From the NCBI RefSeq assembly GCF_016918855.1, contig NZ_JADKYB010000006.1:1-64000 (forward strand): a stretch of 64,000 nucleotides of DNA. The letters are read 5' to 3'. This document shows, piece by piece, positions 51,285-60,489 of the stretch. A model generated the notes under the pieces. The model saw only the letters and a list, made by a program, of their open reading frames with translations. It was not told the origin of the DNA and ran no database searches. The position numbers and the translations under genes were made by a program. The stretch is from Actinacidiphila acididurans. GTDB taxonomy: Bacteria > Actinomycetota > Actinomycetes > Streptomycetales > Streptomycetaceae. Numbering within the stretch: the stretch's first letter is position 1; every line of letters begins with the position of its first letter.

Positions 51285-54200
51285 ATGACGTTGCCGCAGG
51301 GGCGTCGCAGCAGTACGTTCACGCGGTTGTTGCGGCACGGGTTCACGGATCCCGCGGCGGCCGAGCGGCTGCTGGAGCAGCCGGAGCTCGCGGGGGTGCG
51401 GGGGGACCCGGTGCTGCTGGACGCGCTGGGGGCGACGGCGGACCCGGATCAGGCGCTGCACGGGCTGGTGCGGCTGGCCGAGGCGCTGGGGGACGGGGAG
51501 CGACGCGCGCTGCTGGACACGCTGACCAGCGCGAAGCCGCTGCGGGACCGGCTGCTGGGGGTGCTCGGCGCCTCCGAGGCGCTGGCCGACCATCTGGCCC
51601 GGCACCCGAGGGACTGGCACGCGCTGGTCACGTACGACTCCGACGACCTGCATCCTGGGGTCGCGCACTTCGAGCGCGGGCTGCGCGACGCGCGGACCCC
51701 GGACACGCTGCGCGCCGCCTACCGCCGAAGCCTGCTCGGCATCGCGGCCCGCGACGTGTGCGGCACGAGCGACCTGGTCCGTACGGCCGCCGAGCTGGCC
51801 GATCTGGCCACCGCCACGCTGCGGGCGGCGCTGGCCATCGCCGAGGCCGAGCAGCCGCAGGACGCCGCGGCCTGCCGGCTCGCCGTCATCGGGATGGGCA
51901 AGTGCGGCGGCCACGAGCTGAACTACGTCTCCGACGTGGACGTGATCTTCGTCGCCGAGGTCCCGGAGCCCCCGGAGAGCCCGGACGGGCAGGAGCCCGC
52001 GCGGGACGAGGGGGCGGCCGTGCAGGCCGCGACCCGGCTGGCCGCCCGCATGATGCGGGTCTGCTCCGACACCACCGCCGAGGGCACCATCTGGCCGGTG
52101 GACGCGAACCTGCGCCCCGAGGGCAAGAACGGCCCCCTGGTGCGCACCCTGTGCAGCCACCTCGCGTACTACAAGCGGTGGGCCAAGACCTGGGAGTTCC
52201 AGGCGCTGCTCAAGGCCCGCCCGGTCGCGGGGGACGCCGCGCTCGGCGAGGAGTACGTCGCCGCGATCCGCCCCATGGTCTGGCAGGCCGCCGACCGCGA
52301 GCACTTCGTCACCGACGTGCAGCAGATGCGCCGCCGGGTGGTGGAGAACATCCCCGTCGCCCAGGTGGACCGCGAGCTGAAGCTCGGGCCCGGCGGTCTG
52401 CGCGACGTGGAGTTCGCCGTCCAGCTCCTCCAGCTCGTGCACGGCCGTACCGACTCCTCGCTGCGCAGCGCCACCACCCTGACGGCGCTGGCCGAGCTGG
52501 CCGCCGGCGGCTACGTGGGCCGGGCCGACGCCGCCGCCCTGGACGACGCCTACCGCTTCCTGCGCCTGATGGAGCACCGCATCCAGTTGCAGCGGATGCG
52601 CCGCACCCACCTGGTGCCGCAGGACGAGGCGTCGCTGCGCCGGCTCGGCCGGGGCCTGGGACTGCGGGCCGAACCTGTGGCCGAGCTGAACCGGGAGTGG
52701 AAGCGGCACGCCATGGAGGTGCGGCGGCTGCACGAGAAGCTGTTCTACCGGCCGCTGCTGGACGCGGTGGCGCAGCTCGGCGGCGAGACCCGGCTGAGCA
52801 CGGACGCGGCCCTGGTCCGGCTCCAGGCCCTCGGCTACGCCGACCCGGCCGCCGCGATGCGCCACCTGGAGGCGCTGGCCAGTGGCGTCACCCGCAAGGC
52901 GGCCATCCAGCGCACCCTGCTGCCGGTGCTGCTCGGCTGGTTCGCCGACTCCGCCGACCCCGACGCCGGCCTGCTGAACTTCCGCAAGGTCTCCGACGCG
53001 CTCGGCCGCACCCCCTGGTACCTGCGGCTGCTGCGCGACGAGGGCGCGGCCGCCCAGCGGCTGGCCCGGGTACTGTCCGCCGGCCGGCTCGCCCCCGACC
53101 TGCTGATGCGCGCCCCCGAGGCGGTCGCCATGCTCGGCGCGCCCGACGGCCTGACTCCGCGCGACCCCACCGCCCTGGAGCAGGAGGTGCTGGCCGCGGC
53201 CGGCCGCGGCCAGACCCCCGAGCAGGCCATCGCCGCGGTACGCGGGGTACGCCGCCGTGAGCTGTTCCGTACCACCGCCGGCGACCTCATCGACACCTTC
53301 GGCGACGACGGCGGGGACACCTCCCCGGCGGCCGGCGAGGACATCGGCGGCGGCCCGCTGAGCCCGTCCCTGCTGGTCGACCGGGTCGGCGCCGCGGTGT
53401 ACGCGCTCACCGCCGCGACTCTCGCCGGGGCGCTGCGGGCCGCGGTCAACGCCGTGACCGACAACGACGCCTACCGGCTGCCCACCCGCTTCGCCGTCAT
53501 CGGCATGGGCCGCCTCGGCGGCCGCGAGCTCGGCTACGGCTCCGACGCCGACGTGATGTTCGTGCACGAGCCGCTGGAGGGCGCCGACCCCGGCGAGGCG
53601 GGCCGGGCCGCGCTCGCCGTCGCCAACGAGATGCGCCGCCTGCTCCAGATCCCGACCGTCGATCCGCCGCTGCTGGTGGACGCCGACCTGCGCCCGGAGG
53701 GCAAGAGCGGGCCGCTGGTGCGCACCCTGGCGTCGTACGAGGCGTACTACCGGCGCTGGTCGCTGGTCTGGGAGAGCCAGGCGCTGCTGCGGGCCGCCCC
53801 GGTGGCCGGCGACCAGGGGCTGGGGGAGCGGTTCACCGCGCTGATCGACCCGCTGCGCTACCCCGAACGCGGTCTGTCGGCCGAGGACGTCCGGGAGATA
53901 CGGCGGCTGAAGGCCCGGATGGAGTCCGAGCGGATGCCGCGCGGCGCCGACCGGACCATCCACGCCAAGCTGGGCCGCGGCGGCCTGTCCGACATCGAGT
54001 GGACGATCCAGCTGCTCCAGCTCCAGCACGCCGCCCGGCTGCCGTCGCTGCGCACCACCGGCACCCGGCAGGCGCTCGCCGCGGCCTGCGAGGAGGGCCT
54101 GCTGAGCGCGTCCGACACGGCCGTCCTGGACGAGGCGTGGGTGCTGGCCACCCGGGTGCGCAACGCGGTGATGCTGGTCCGCGGCCGGCCCGGCGACACC

Positions 54201-54344
54201 TTCCCCGGCGAGACCCGCGAGCTGGCGGCGGTCGCCCGCTACCTCGGCCACCCGGCCGGCCACGTCGGCGACATGCTGGAGGACTACCGCCGCCGCACCC
54301 GCCGGGCCCGGGCCGTGGTGGAGCGGATCTTCTACGAGGGGTGA
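51285..54344 (+). CDS. glnE: Bifunctional glutamine synthetase adenylyltransferase/deadenylase
   Basis: The 1019-residue enzyme attaches or removes AMP from the regulatory Tyr of class I-beta glutamine synthetase. It has two nucleotidyltransferase domains with the same order of motifs. The first has RLAVIGMGKCGGHELNYVSD and DVDVIFVAE, then VDANLRPEGKNGPLVRTL. The second has RFAVIGMGRLGGRELGYGSD and ADVMFVHE, then DADLRPEGKSGPLVRTL. Linker and C-terminal helical domains also match (KLGPGGLRDVEFAVQLLQL and KLGRGGLSDIEWTIQLLQL). ATG 51285 with GGGAG before it gives the familiar GRRSSTFTRLLRHGFTDP beginning. Confidence 0.96.
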   Translation: MTLPQGRRSSTFTRLLRHGFTDPAAAERLLEQPELAGVRGDPVLLDALGATADPDQALHGLVRLAEALGDGERRALLDTLTSAKPLRDRLLGVLGASEALADHLARHPRDWHALVTYDSDDLHPGVAHFERGLRDARTPDTLRAAYRRSLLGIAARDVCGTSDLVRTAAELADLATATLRAALAIAEAEQPQDAAACRLAVIGMGKCGGHELNYVSDVDVIFVAEVPEPPESPDGQEPARDEGAAVQAATRLAARMMRVCSDTTAEGTIWPVDANLRPEGKNGPLVRTLCSHLAYYKRWAKTWEFQALLKARPVAGDAALGEEYVAAIRPMVWQAADREHFVTDVQQMRRRVVENIPVAQVDRELKLGPGGLRDVEFAVQLLQLVHGRTDSSLRSATTLTALAELAAGGYVGRADAAALDDAYRFLRLMEHRIQLQRMRRTHLVPQDEASLRRLGRGLGLRAEPVAELNREWKRHAMEVRRLHEKLFYRPLLDAVAQLGGETRLSTDAALVRLQALGYADPAAAMRHLEALASGVTRKAAIQRTLLPVLLGWFADSADPDAGLLNFRKVSDALGRTPWYLRLLRDEGAAAQRLARVLSAGRLAPDLLMRAPEAVAMLGAPDGLTPRDPTALEQEVLAAAGRGQTPEQAIAAVRGVRRRELFRTTAGDLIDTFGDDGGDTSPAAGEDIGGGPLSPSLLVDRVGAAVYALTAATLAGALRAAVNAVTDNDAYRLPTRFAVIGMGRLGGRELGYGSDADVMFVHEPLEGADPGEAGRAALAVANEMRRLLQIPTVDPPLLVDADLRPEGKSGPLVRTLASYEAYYRRWSLVWESQALLRAAPVAGDQGLGERFTALIDPLRYPERGLSAEDVREIRRLKARMESERMPRGADRTIHAKLGRGGLSDIEWTIQLLQLQHAARLPSLRTTGTRQALAAACEEGLLSASDTAVLDEAWVLATRVRNAVMLVRGRPGDTFPGETRELAAVARYLGHPAGHVGDMLEDYRRRTRRARAVVERIFYEG

Positions 54345-54385
54345 GAGCCGTTACGCGTGCTACCGGCGGCGCCCGGCAGGTACCG

Positions 54386-55276
54386 CTACTTCACCGGCAG
54401 CGGCTCGGCCGCCCGCGGCAGCCGGTACACCCACCGCCCGTACAGCAGGTACGCCACGGTGTAGCCGACGGCCAGGCACAGCGCCCCGCCGGCCGCGTCC
54501 ATCCAGAAGTGGTTGCCGGTGGAGACGATCACCAGCAGGGTCGCCACCGGGTACAGACCGCCCAGGATCTTCGCCCACAGCGGCCTGGCCAGCGTCACCA
54601 GGGTGATGCCGCACCACAGCGACCAGCCGATGTGCATCGACGGCATCGCCGCGAACTGGTTGGACACGTGCGACAGGCTGCCCTGGGACATCGAGCCCCA
54701 GGTGTTGTGGACCTTCACCGTGTCGATGAAGTGCCCGTTGGTCATCAGCCGCGGGGGCGCGAGCGGGTAGGCGTAGAAGCCGACCAGGGCCAGCCAGGTG
54801 GTGACGAACAGCACCAGCCGGGCCGGCCCGTACCGCCCGGGATGGCGCAGGTACAGCCAGACGAGCACACCGATCGTGATGATGAAGTGCAACGTGGCGT
54901 AGTAGTAGTTCATCCCCACGATCAGCCAGTCCACGGAGTTCATCGCGTGGTTGACCGAGCGCTCCACGTCCAGGCCCAGGTGGCCCTCGAAGGACCAGAC
55001 GGACTTGGCGTGCTTCAGGGCGGTCGACTGCTGCTCCGGGACCGCGTTGCGCACCAGTGAGTACAGCCAGTAGCTCGCGCCGATCAGCAGGATCTCGAAC
55101 CACAGGCGGGGGTTGCGCGGGGTGCGGAGCCGCGCGAGCAGCGTGGACTTCTCCTCCGTCCGGGTCACGCCGGTAGCTCCCTCGGTGCCGGAGCCGGCGT
55201 CGGTTCCGGCGGTTCGGGCGGAGCGCGACGCGGCGGCCGAACGGCCATTCATCGTCTTTGCGGTCAGTTCCCCCAT
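54386..55276 (-). CDS. PAP2-family membrane phosphatase/transferase
   Basis: This 296-residue integral membrane protein has a ~50-residue Ser/Ala/Thr-rich cytoplasmic leader and about six membrane segments. Active-site motifs of the PAP2 superfamily are the second and third phosphatase motifs: MPSMHIGWSLW (catalytic His) and STGNHFWMDAAGG (His-Asp). YAYPLAPPRLM corresponds to the first motif region of the inositol-phosphotransferase-like branch. Likely substrates are lipid phosphates or phosphoinositides. It starts with ATG and lies between glnE (convergent) and malR. Confidence 0.9.
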   Translation of the reverse strand: MGELTAKTMNGRSAAASRSARTAGTDAGSGTEGATGVTRTEEKSTLLARLRTPRNPRLWFEILLIGASYWLYSLVRNAVPEQQSTALKHAKSVWSFEGHLGLDVERSVNHAMNSVDWLIVGMNYYYATLHFIITIGVLVWLYLRHPGRYGPARLVLFVTTWLALVGFYAYPLAPPRLMTNGHFIDTVKVHNTWGSMSQGSLSHVSNQFAAMPSMHIGWSLWCGITLVTLARPLWAKILGGLYPVATLLVIVSTGNHFWMDAAGGALCLAVGYTVAYLLYGRWVYRLPRAAEPLPVK

Positions 55277-55319
55277 GGCATACCAGTCTGCCAGACGTAC
55301 GCTGCCGTTTCGATCAGGT

Positions 55320-56405
55320 TCAGGTCGAGTCCGACACGCCCGGGGTCCTCCGATCGGCGGGCCGCGGCGCCGCCGGCGGGGTGTTCCGGCCGTCCGGCGC
55401 GGCCGCCGTCGAGCCCCTGACCACGAGCTCCGGCATGAACACGAACTCGCTGTGCGGGGCCGGGGTGCCGCCGATCTCCTCCAGCAGCGCGTTGACCGCC
55501 GCCTGGCTCATCGCGGCCACGGGCTGCCGGATCGTGGTCAGCGGGGGGTCGGTGAAGGCGATCAGGGGCGAGTCGTCGTACCCCACCACCGACACGTCAC
55601 CCGGCACCGAGAAGCCCTGCTGGCGGGCGGCCCGCACGGCGCCGAGCGCCATCATGTCGGAGGCGCAGACCACCGCCGTGCAGCCCGCGGAGATCAGCGC
55701 GGCGGCCGCCGCCTGACCACCCTCAAGGGTGTACAGGGAGTGCTGGACCAGGGTCTGCGCCTCCTGTTCGGGCATGCCCAGCACGTCGCTCATCGAGGCG
55801 AGGAAGCCCTCGATCTTGCGCAGCACCGGGACGAAACGCTTCTGCCCCACCGCGAGCCCGATTCTGCGGTGCCCGAGTGCCGCCAGATGGGTGACGGCCA
55901 GCCGGACCGCGCCCCGGTCGTCCGGTGAGACGAACGGGGCGTCGATCTTCTCCGAGAAGCCGTTGATGAGCACGAAGGGCACGCCCTGGCCGCGCAGCCG
56001 GTCGTACCGCTCGGTGTCGGCGGTGGAGTCCGCGTGCAGCCCGGAGACGAAGATGATGCCCGCGACCCCCCGCTCGACCAGCATCTCCACCAGCTCGTCC
56101 TCGGTGGAGCCGCCGGGCGTCTGGGTGGCCAGCACCGGGGTGTAGCCCTGCCGGGTGAGTGCCTGTCCGATGATCTGGGCGAACGCCGGGAAGATCGGGT
56201 TCTCCAGCTCCGGGGTGATCAGCCCGACCAGGCCCGCGCTGCGCTGCCGCAGCCGCACCGGCCGCTCGTACCCGAGCAGGTCCAGCGCGGCCAGCACCGA
56301 TTCGCGGGTGGACGCGGAGACCCCCGGCTTGCCGTTGAGCACGCGGCTGACCGTCGCTTCACTGACCCCCGCCTGGGCTGCGATGTCAGCGAGCCGCGCG
56401 GTCAC
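55320..56405 (-). CDS. malR: Maltose operon repressor MalR (LacI family)
   Basis: The 361-residue repressor starts TARLADIAAQAGVSEATVSR and LNGKPGVSASTRESVLAALD, then LVGLITPELENPIFPAFAQI, LATQTPGGSTEDELVEML, VVGYDDSPLIAFTDPPLTTI and EFVFMPELVVRGSTA. From memory this agrees closely with S. coelicolor MalR. The GTG at 56405 has no ribosome binding site, but TAGCAT sits eight bases upstream, with CTGACG 18 bases before that; a leaderless promoter is likely. malR follows aglA by 34 bases on the same strand, so it can be read both from its own promoter and from the mal operon. Confidence 0.95.
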   Translation of the reverse strand: MTARLADIAAQAGVSEATVSRVLNGKPGVSASTRESVLAALDLLGYERPVRLRQRSAGLVGLITPELENPIFPAFAQIIGQALTRQGYTPVLATQTPGGSTEDELVEMLVERGVAGIIFVSGLHADSTADTERYDRLRGQGVPFVLINGFSEKIDAPFVSPDDRGAVRLAVTHLAALGHRRIGLAVGQKRFVPVLRKIEGFLASMSDVLGMPEQEAQTLVQHSLYTLEGGQAAAAALISAGCTAVVCASDMMALGAVRAARQQGFSVPGDVSVVGYDDSPLIAFTDPPLTTIRQPVAAMSQAAVNALLEEIGGTPAPHSEFVFMPELVVRGSTAAAPDGRNTPPAAPRPADRRTPGVSDST

Positions 56406-56413
56406 ACCACCGG

Positions 56414-56443
56414 ATGCTAGGGGACGCGGGGCCACCACGTCAG
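56414..56443 (-). promoter_or_regulatory. malR promoter (leaderless type)
   Basis: CTGACG (56438-56443) and TAGCAT (56414-56419) are spaced by 18 bases; the predicted transcription start falls at or just before the malR GTG. The -35 element includes the TGA stop codon of aglA. Confidence 0.5.
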
Positions 56444-58269
56444 ATCGCCCACCAGATTGCCGTGTCCGGGGCGATCTCGACGGTTCCGGCCGGATCACCC
56501 GTCCCGTCCCCGTCCGTCCCGGTGACCTCGGGTGCCGCCCCGCCGGCCTGCGGCGCCACCCCGCTGGACAGCAGCAGCCGGCCCGGCCGGGGCAGCGTCA
56601 CGGGCGCGGAGCCGAAGTTGACCGTGCACACGAAGCCCGCGCCGGCCGCTGCCGACGCGCCGCCTTCCGCGGCGTCGCGCCGGAAGGCCAGCACCCCTTC
56701 GGGCGCGTCCAGCCAGCGCACCGCGCTGCCCGCGCCGAGCGCCGGGTGCTCGCGGCGCAGCGCCAGCGCCGCCCGGTACAGCTCCAGCGTGGAGTCCGGG
56801 TCCCCGGTCTGCGCCTCGACGCTCAGCTCCGCCCACTGCGGCGGCTGCGGCAGCCAGCTCGGCCCGCCGGCCGCCGGCCCGAAGCCGTACGGCGGCTCGC
56901 TCCCGGACCACGGCAGCGGCACCCGGCAGCCGTCCCGGAAGCCGTCCTGCCCGGCGGCGCGGAAGAACGACGGGTCCTGCCGTACGTCGTCCGGCAGGTC
57001 GGTGACGTCCGGCAGCCCCAGCTCCTCGCCCTGGTAGAGGTACGCCGATCCGGGCAGCGCCAGCATCAGCACGCTGGCCGCCCGCGCCCGGCGCAGGCCC
57101 AGCTCCCGGTCGCCCGGCTCGCGCTGCTGGGTGCCCAGCTCCGCCGGGTTGCCGAACCGGGTGGCGTGCCGGGTCACGTCGTGGTTGGACAGCACCCAGG
57201 TGGCGGGCGCGTCCACCTCGCCCATCGCGGTCAGCGACTCGTCGACCACCGCGCGCAGCGCCTGCGCGTCCCACGGGGTGCTCAGGTACTTGAAGTTGAA
57301 CGCCTGGTGCAGCTCGTCCGGGCGCAGGTACAGCGCGGCCCGCCGCAGCGTCGGCGTCCACGCCTCGGCCACCGCGATCCGCGCGTCCGGGTACTCGTCC
57401 AGGATCCGCCGCCAGTCGCGGTAGATCTCGTGCACGCCGTCCTGGTCGAAGTACGGCATCGGCGCCGAGCCCAGCAGCGCGAGCTGCTCGCCGTGGCCGA
57501 TGTCCGGCAGTCCCTCGGCCTTGACCAGGCCGTGTGCCACGTCGACCCGGAACCCGTCCACGCCCAGGTCCAGCCAGAACCGCAGCACCGAGCGGAATTC
57601 CTCGTGCACGTCCGGGTGGTGCCAGTCGAAGTCGGGCTGCTCGGGCGCGAACAGGTGCAGATACCACTCGCCCGGGGTGCCGTCCGGGTCGGTGGTCCGG
57701 GTCCAGGCCGGGCCGCCGAAGATGGACTCCCAGTCGTTGGGCGGCAGCTCGCCGTCCGCGCCCTTGCCCGGCCGGAAGTGGAACCGGTCCCGGAAGGGTG
57801 AGCCGGGCCCCTCGCGCAGCGCCCGCAGGAACCATTCGTGCTGGTCGGAGCAGTGGTTGGGCACCACGTCCACGATCACCCGCAGGCCCAGGGCGTGTGC
57901 GGCCCGGACCAGCTCGTCGGCGTCGGTCAGGGTGCCGAACATCGGGTCGACCGCGCGGTAGTCGGCCACGTCGTAGCCCGCGTCGGCCTGCGGCGAGGCG
58001 TAGAAGGGTGACAGCCACACCGCGTCCACGCCCAGGTCGCGCAGGTACGGCAGCCGGGCGGTGATGCCCGGCAGGTCGCCCATGCCGTCGCCGTTCCCGT
58101 CGGCGAAGCTGCGCGGATAGACCTGGTAGATGACCGCGTCGCGCCACCAGTCCCCGCGCTCGGGCCCGCCGTCGGCGGCCGGGGCCGGGACGGCGGCCGG
58201 GCCCGTGACCGGGGTCGCGGCGGTTGCGTCGGCGGCGGCGCCAGGTGCGTCGGTGAGGTGCTGGCTCAT
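56440..58269 (-). CDS. aglA: GH13 alpha-glucosidase AglA
   Basis: This 609-residue GH13 enzyme has no signal peptide. Motifs are WWRDAVIYQVYPRSFADGNG, VIVDVVPNHCSDQHEWF (region I), GFRVDVAHGLVKAEG (nucleophile Asp), RIAVAEAWTPTL (acid Glu) and WVLSNHDVTRHATRFG (stabiliser Asp). It differs from the other GH13 here by a ~40-residue Ala/Pro leader and a longer C-terminal domain. The ATG at 58269 follows AAGGGA. It is separated from malG by a 99-base spacer with three repeated elements, unlike the tightly packed transporter genes. Confidence 0.94.
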   Translation of the reverse strand: MSQHLTDAPGAAADATAATPVTGPAAVPAPAADGGPERGDWWRDAVIYQVYPRSFADGNGDGMGDLPGITARLPYLRDLGVDAVWLSPFYASPQADAGYDVADYRAVDPMFGTLTDADELVRAAHALGLRVIVDVVPNHCSDQHEWFLRALREGPGSPFRDRFHFRPGKGADGELPPNDWESIFGGPAWTRTTDPDGTPGEWYLHLFAPEQPDFDWHHPDVHEEFRSVLRFWLDLGVDGFRVDVAHGLVKAEGLPDIGHGEQLALLGSAPMPYFDQDGVHEIYRDWRRILDEYPDARIAVAEAWTPTLRRAALYLRPDELHQAFNFKYLSTPWDAQALRAVVDESLTAMGEVDAPATWVLSNHDVTRHATRFGNPAELGTQQREPGDRELGLRRARAASVLMLALPGSAYLYQGEELGLPDVTDLPDDVRQDPSFFRAAGQDGFRDGCRVPLPWSGSEPPYGFGPAAGGPSWLPQPPQWAELSVEAQTGDPDSTLELYRAALALRREHPALGAGSAVRWLDAPEGVLAFRRDAAEGGASAAAGAGFVCTVNFGSAPVTLPRPGRLLLSSGVAPQAGGAAPEVTGTDGDGTGDPAGTVEIAPDTAIWWAI

Positions 58270-58298
58270 GGTTCCCTTGATCCCCTGGTTCTTCGATT

Positions 58299-58370
58299 CC
58301 CTGACGGGATTCCCGGACAGCATCCCCTGCCGGGACCCCCTGACGGGATTTCCTGATTCCCTGATGGGTT
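58299..58370. repeat. Three iterated dyads between malG and aglA
   Basis: CCCTGACGGGATT occurs at 58299-58311 and 58338-58350, and CCCTGATGGGTT at 58359-58370. Each copy is a small dyad with CCC/GGG arms, and GATTCCCTGA also recurs. Confidence 0.8.
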
Positions 58371-59353
58371 CAGCCCTTGGTCCCGCCGGCGGTCAGGCCG
58401 GTGACCAGGTGTTTCTGGACGAGCAGGAAGACGATCGCGGCGGGTACGGCGATCAGCACCGATGAGGCGGTCGTGCTGCCCCAGTCCGCCCGCTGGTCGG
58501 AGGCGAAGGTGCGGATGCCGACCGCGAGGGTGGTGTGCGGCCCGCGCATGAACTGGTTGGAGTACGCGAACTCGCCCCAGGCGGTGAGGAAACTGTAGAA
58601 GGCGGTGACCGCCAGGCCCGGCCGGGCCAGCGGCAGCACCAGCCGCCAGAAGGTGCCGAACGGGGTCAGGCCGTCCACCCGGCCCGCCTCGTCGATCTCC
58701 TTCGGGATGGTGTCGAAGTAGCCCTTGAGCATCCAGGCGCAGAAGGGCACCGCGACCGTGCAGTAGACCAGCACCAGCCCGAGGTAGGTGTCCAGCAGCC
58801 GCAGGTCGACCATCAGGTTGTACAGCGGCACGATCAGCACGGCGACCGGGAACATCTGGGTGACCAGGAAGGTCCACATCAGCGGGCGGTGCCCGGGGAA
58901 GCGCATCCGGGAGACGGCGTAGCCGGCGCTGGCCGCGACCAGCACGCCGAGCACGGTGGTGGCCGCGGCGACGATCACGGAGTTCAGCAGCCACCGCGGG
59001 AAGCCGGTGTGCAGCAGCACGAACCGGTAGTTGCCCAGCCCCAGGTGGCGGGCCACCTGGGAGGGCTGCTGCCAGGCGCTGGACGGGCCGAAGGAGATGA
59101 ACACGATCCACAGCACCGGGAAGACCGAGACGGCCGCGGCCGCCAGCAGCGCGGTGTGCAGCGCGATCGAGGCGAGCGGGCCGCGCTCGCCGCGTCCGCG
59201 CGGGCGGCGGCCGGGGACCGTGGTCGCGGTGACCTGCGGGCGGGCGGCGGCCGGGCCGCCCTGGACGGTGGTGCTCACGGCGGCTCCTGAATCGTCGCTC
59301 GGTTCGTGACGTGAAGTGCGGGGGGCGCGCGAGGTCGGCGAGGTCTCGGCCAC
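58370..59353 (-). CDS. malG: Maltose/maltodextrin ABC permease MalG
   Basis: This 327-residue permease has a ~65-residue hydrophilic leader, six membrane segments and the EAA loop IDEAGRVDGLTPFGTFWRLV followed by LPLARPG. The C-terminal LVQKHLVTGLTAGGTKG matches the MalG family. GTG 59353 starts three bases after the malF stop, so the two are translated together. It needs an outside ATPase such as MsiK. Confidence 0.95.
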   Translation of the reverse strand: MAETSPTSRAPRTSRHEPSDDSGAAVSTTVQGGPAAARPQVTATTVPGRRPRGRGERGPLASIALHTALLAAAAVSVFPVLWIVFISFGPSSAWQQPSQVARHLGLGNYRFVLLHTGFPRWLLNSVIVAAATTVLGVLVAASAGYAVSRMRFPGHRPLMWTFLVTQMFPVAVLIVPLYNLMVDLRLLDTYLGLVLVYCTVAVPFCAWMLKGYFDTIPKEIDEAGRVDGLTPFGTFWRLVLPLARPGLAVTAFYSFLTAWGEFAYSNQFMRGPHTTLAVGIRTFASDQRADWGSTTASSVLIAVPAAIVFLLVQKHLVTGLTAGGTKG

Positions 59354-59356
59354 GGC

Positions 59357-60352
59357 CTAGTCCTGGGTCCGCAGGCGGCGGCGGTAGAAGGTGGAGAACG
59401 CCACGAGGACGAGCAGGATGACGATGCCGTACGTGGCCGCGCCCGCGTAGTCGGACGCGCCTCCGCCGAAGGCCAGTTGGTAGGCGTGGGTGACCAGGAT
59501 GTCCGTGTCGCCGGTGGTGTTGTTGCCCAGCAGCAGGTAGATGATCGGGAACATGTTGAACGTCCACACGGTGGACAGCAGGATCACCGTGCCGGACACC
59601 GGCCGCAGGCCCGGCAGCGTGACGTGCCGGAAGCGCTGCCCGGGCGAGGCGCCGTCCATCTCGGCGGCCTCGTACAACTCGCCCGGGATGGCCTGCAGCC
59701 CGCCCAGCATGGCGACCATCATGAACGGCACTCCGCACCAGACGTTGACGATGATCACGGCGGTCTTCTGCGCCAGCGGTGTGCCGAGCCAGTCCTGCGC
59801 GGGCAGCCCGACCGCGGTGACGAGGTCGTTGAAGACGCCGTACTGCGAGTTGAACATGAGCCGCCAGGCGAACACACCGACGAACGCCGGAACTGCCCAC
59901 GGCAGAATCAGCGCCAGGCGGTAGAACAGCCGGAACCGCATCGGCCGGTTGAGCAGCATCGCCATGGCCAGCCCGATGGCGTAGGTGACGGTGACGCAGG
60001 CGACCGTCCACACCACCGTCCACTCCAGCCGCGGGTAGAAGACGCCGTCCCGGCCGGACAGGACCTGCCAGTAGTTGTGCAGGCCGACGAGCTTGTACGA
60101 GGCCGGGATGTGGACCGGCCCGATGTTCTGCGCGACATTGCGCTCGTTGGCGTTCGTGAACGACAGGTAGGCCCCGTACCCCAGCGGGTACAGCACCAGG
60201 ACGCCGATCACGAGGACGACCGGGGCGACCATCGCCCAGGCGTACCAGTACCGGTCCCAGGACCGGCGCAGCGACGGCAGCAGGGCCCGCAGGCGGGCCC
60301 GTCGCGGGCCGGCCGGATGCCTGACGCCGGGGTCCACGGTGGCGGTGGTCAT
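59357..60352 (-). CDS. malF: Maltose/maltodextrin ABC permease MalF
   Basis: The 331-residue permease has six membrane segments; the first is YAWAMVAPVVLVIGVLVLYP. It has a large external loop (SFTNANERNVAQNIGPVHIP, SGRDGVFYPRLEWTV) and the EAA loop YEAAEMDGASPGQRFRHVTL. ATG 60352 is used. It lies 137 bases after malE, a common place for a partial terminator or processing site. Confidence 0.95.
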   Translation of the reverse strand: MTTATVDPGVRHPAGPRRARLRALLPSLRRSWDRYWYAWAMVAPVVLVIGVLVLYPLGYGAYLSFTNANERNVAQNIGPVHIPASYKLVGLHNYWQVLSGRDGVFYPRLEWTVVWTVACVTVTYAIGLAMAMLLNRPMRFRLFYRLALILPWAVPAFVGVFAWRLMFNSQYGVFNDLVTAVGLPAQDWLGTPLAQKTAVIIVNVWCGVPFMMVAMLGGLQAIPGELYEAAEMDGASPGQRFRHVTLPGLRPVSGTVILLSTVWTFNMFPIIYLLLGNNTTGDTDILVTHAYQLAFGGGASDYAGAATYGIVILLVLVAFSTFYRRRLRTQD

Positions 60353-60489
60353 GACTCCTCGCCTTCGTCGGTCTGGCTGGGTCTCGCTCGGTACGGGTCG
60401 GGGCCGGACCGGCCGGCCGGGCGCGTGGGTCGCGCCCCGACCGCGGGGCGGGACTCCGGCCGGCCGGCCCGGGGCCTGCGGGCGGCCGG

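Noticed and set aside
50967..54263. A frame open for ~1390 codons antisense to glnE, joined to the phosphoesterase gene
   Set aside because: Long stop-free antisense frames are normal in very GC-rich genes. The translation is Gly/Arg/Gln/Val-rich noise, and a proper GTG with GGAGGT begins the secreted protein at 50966.
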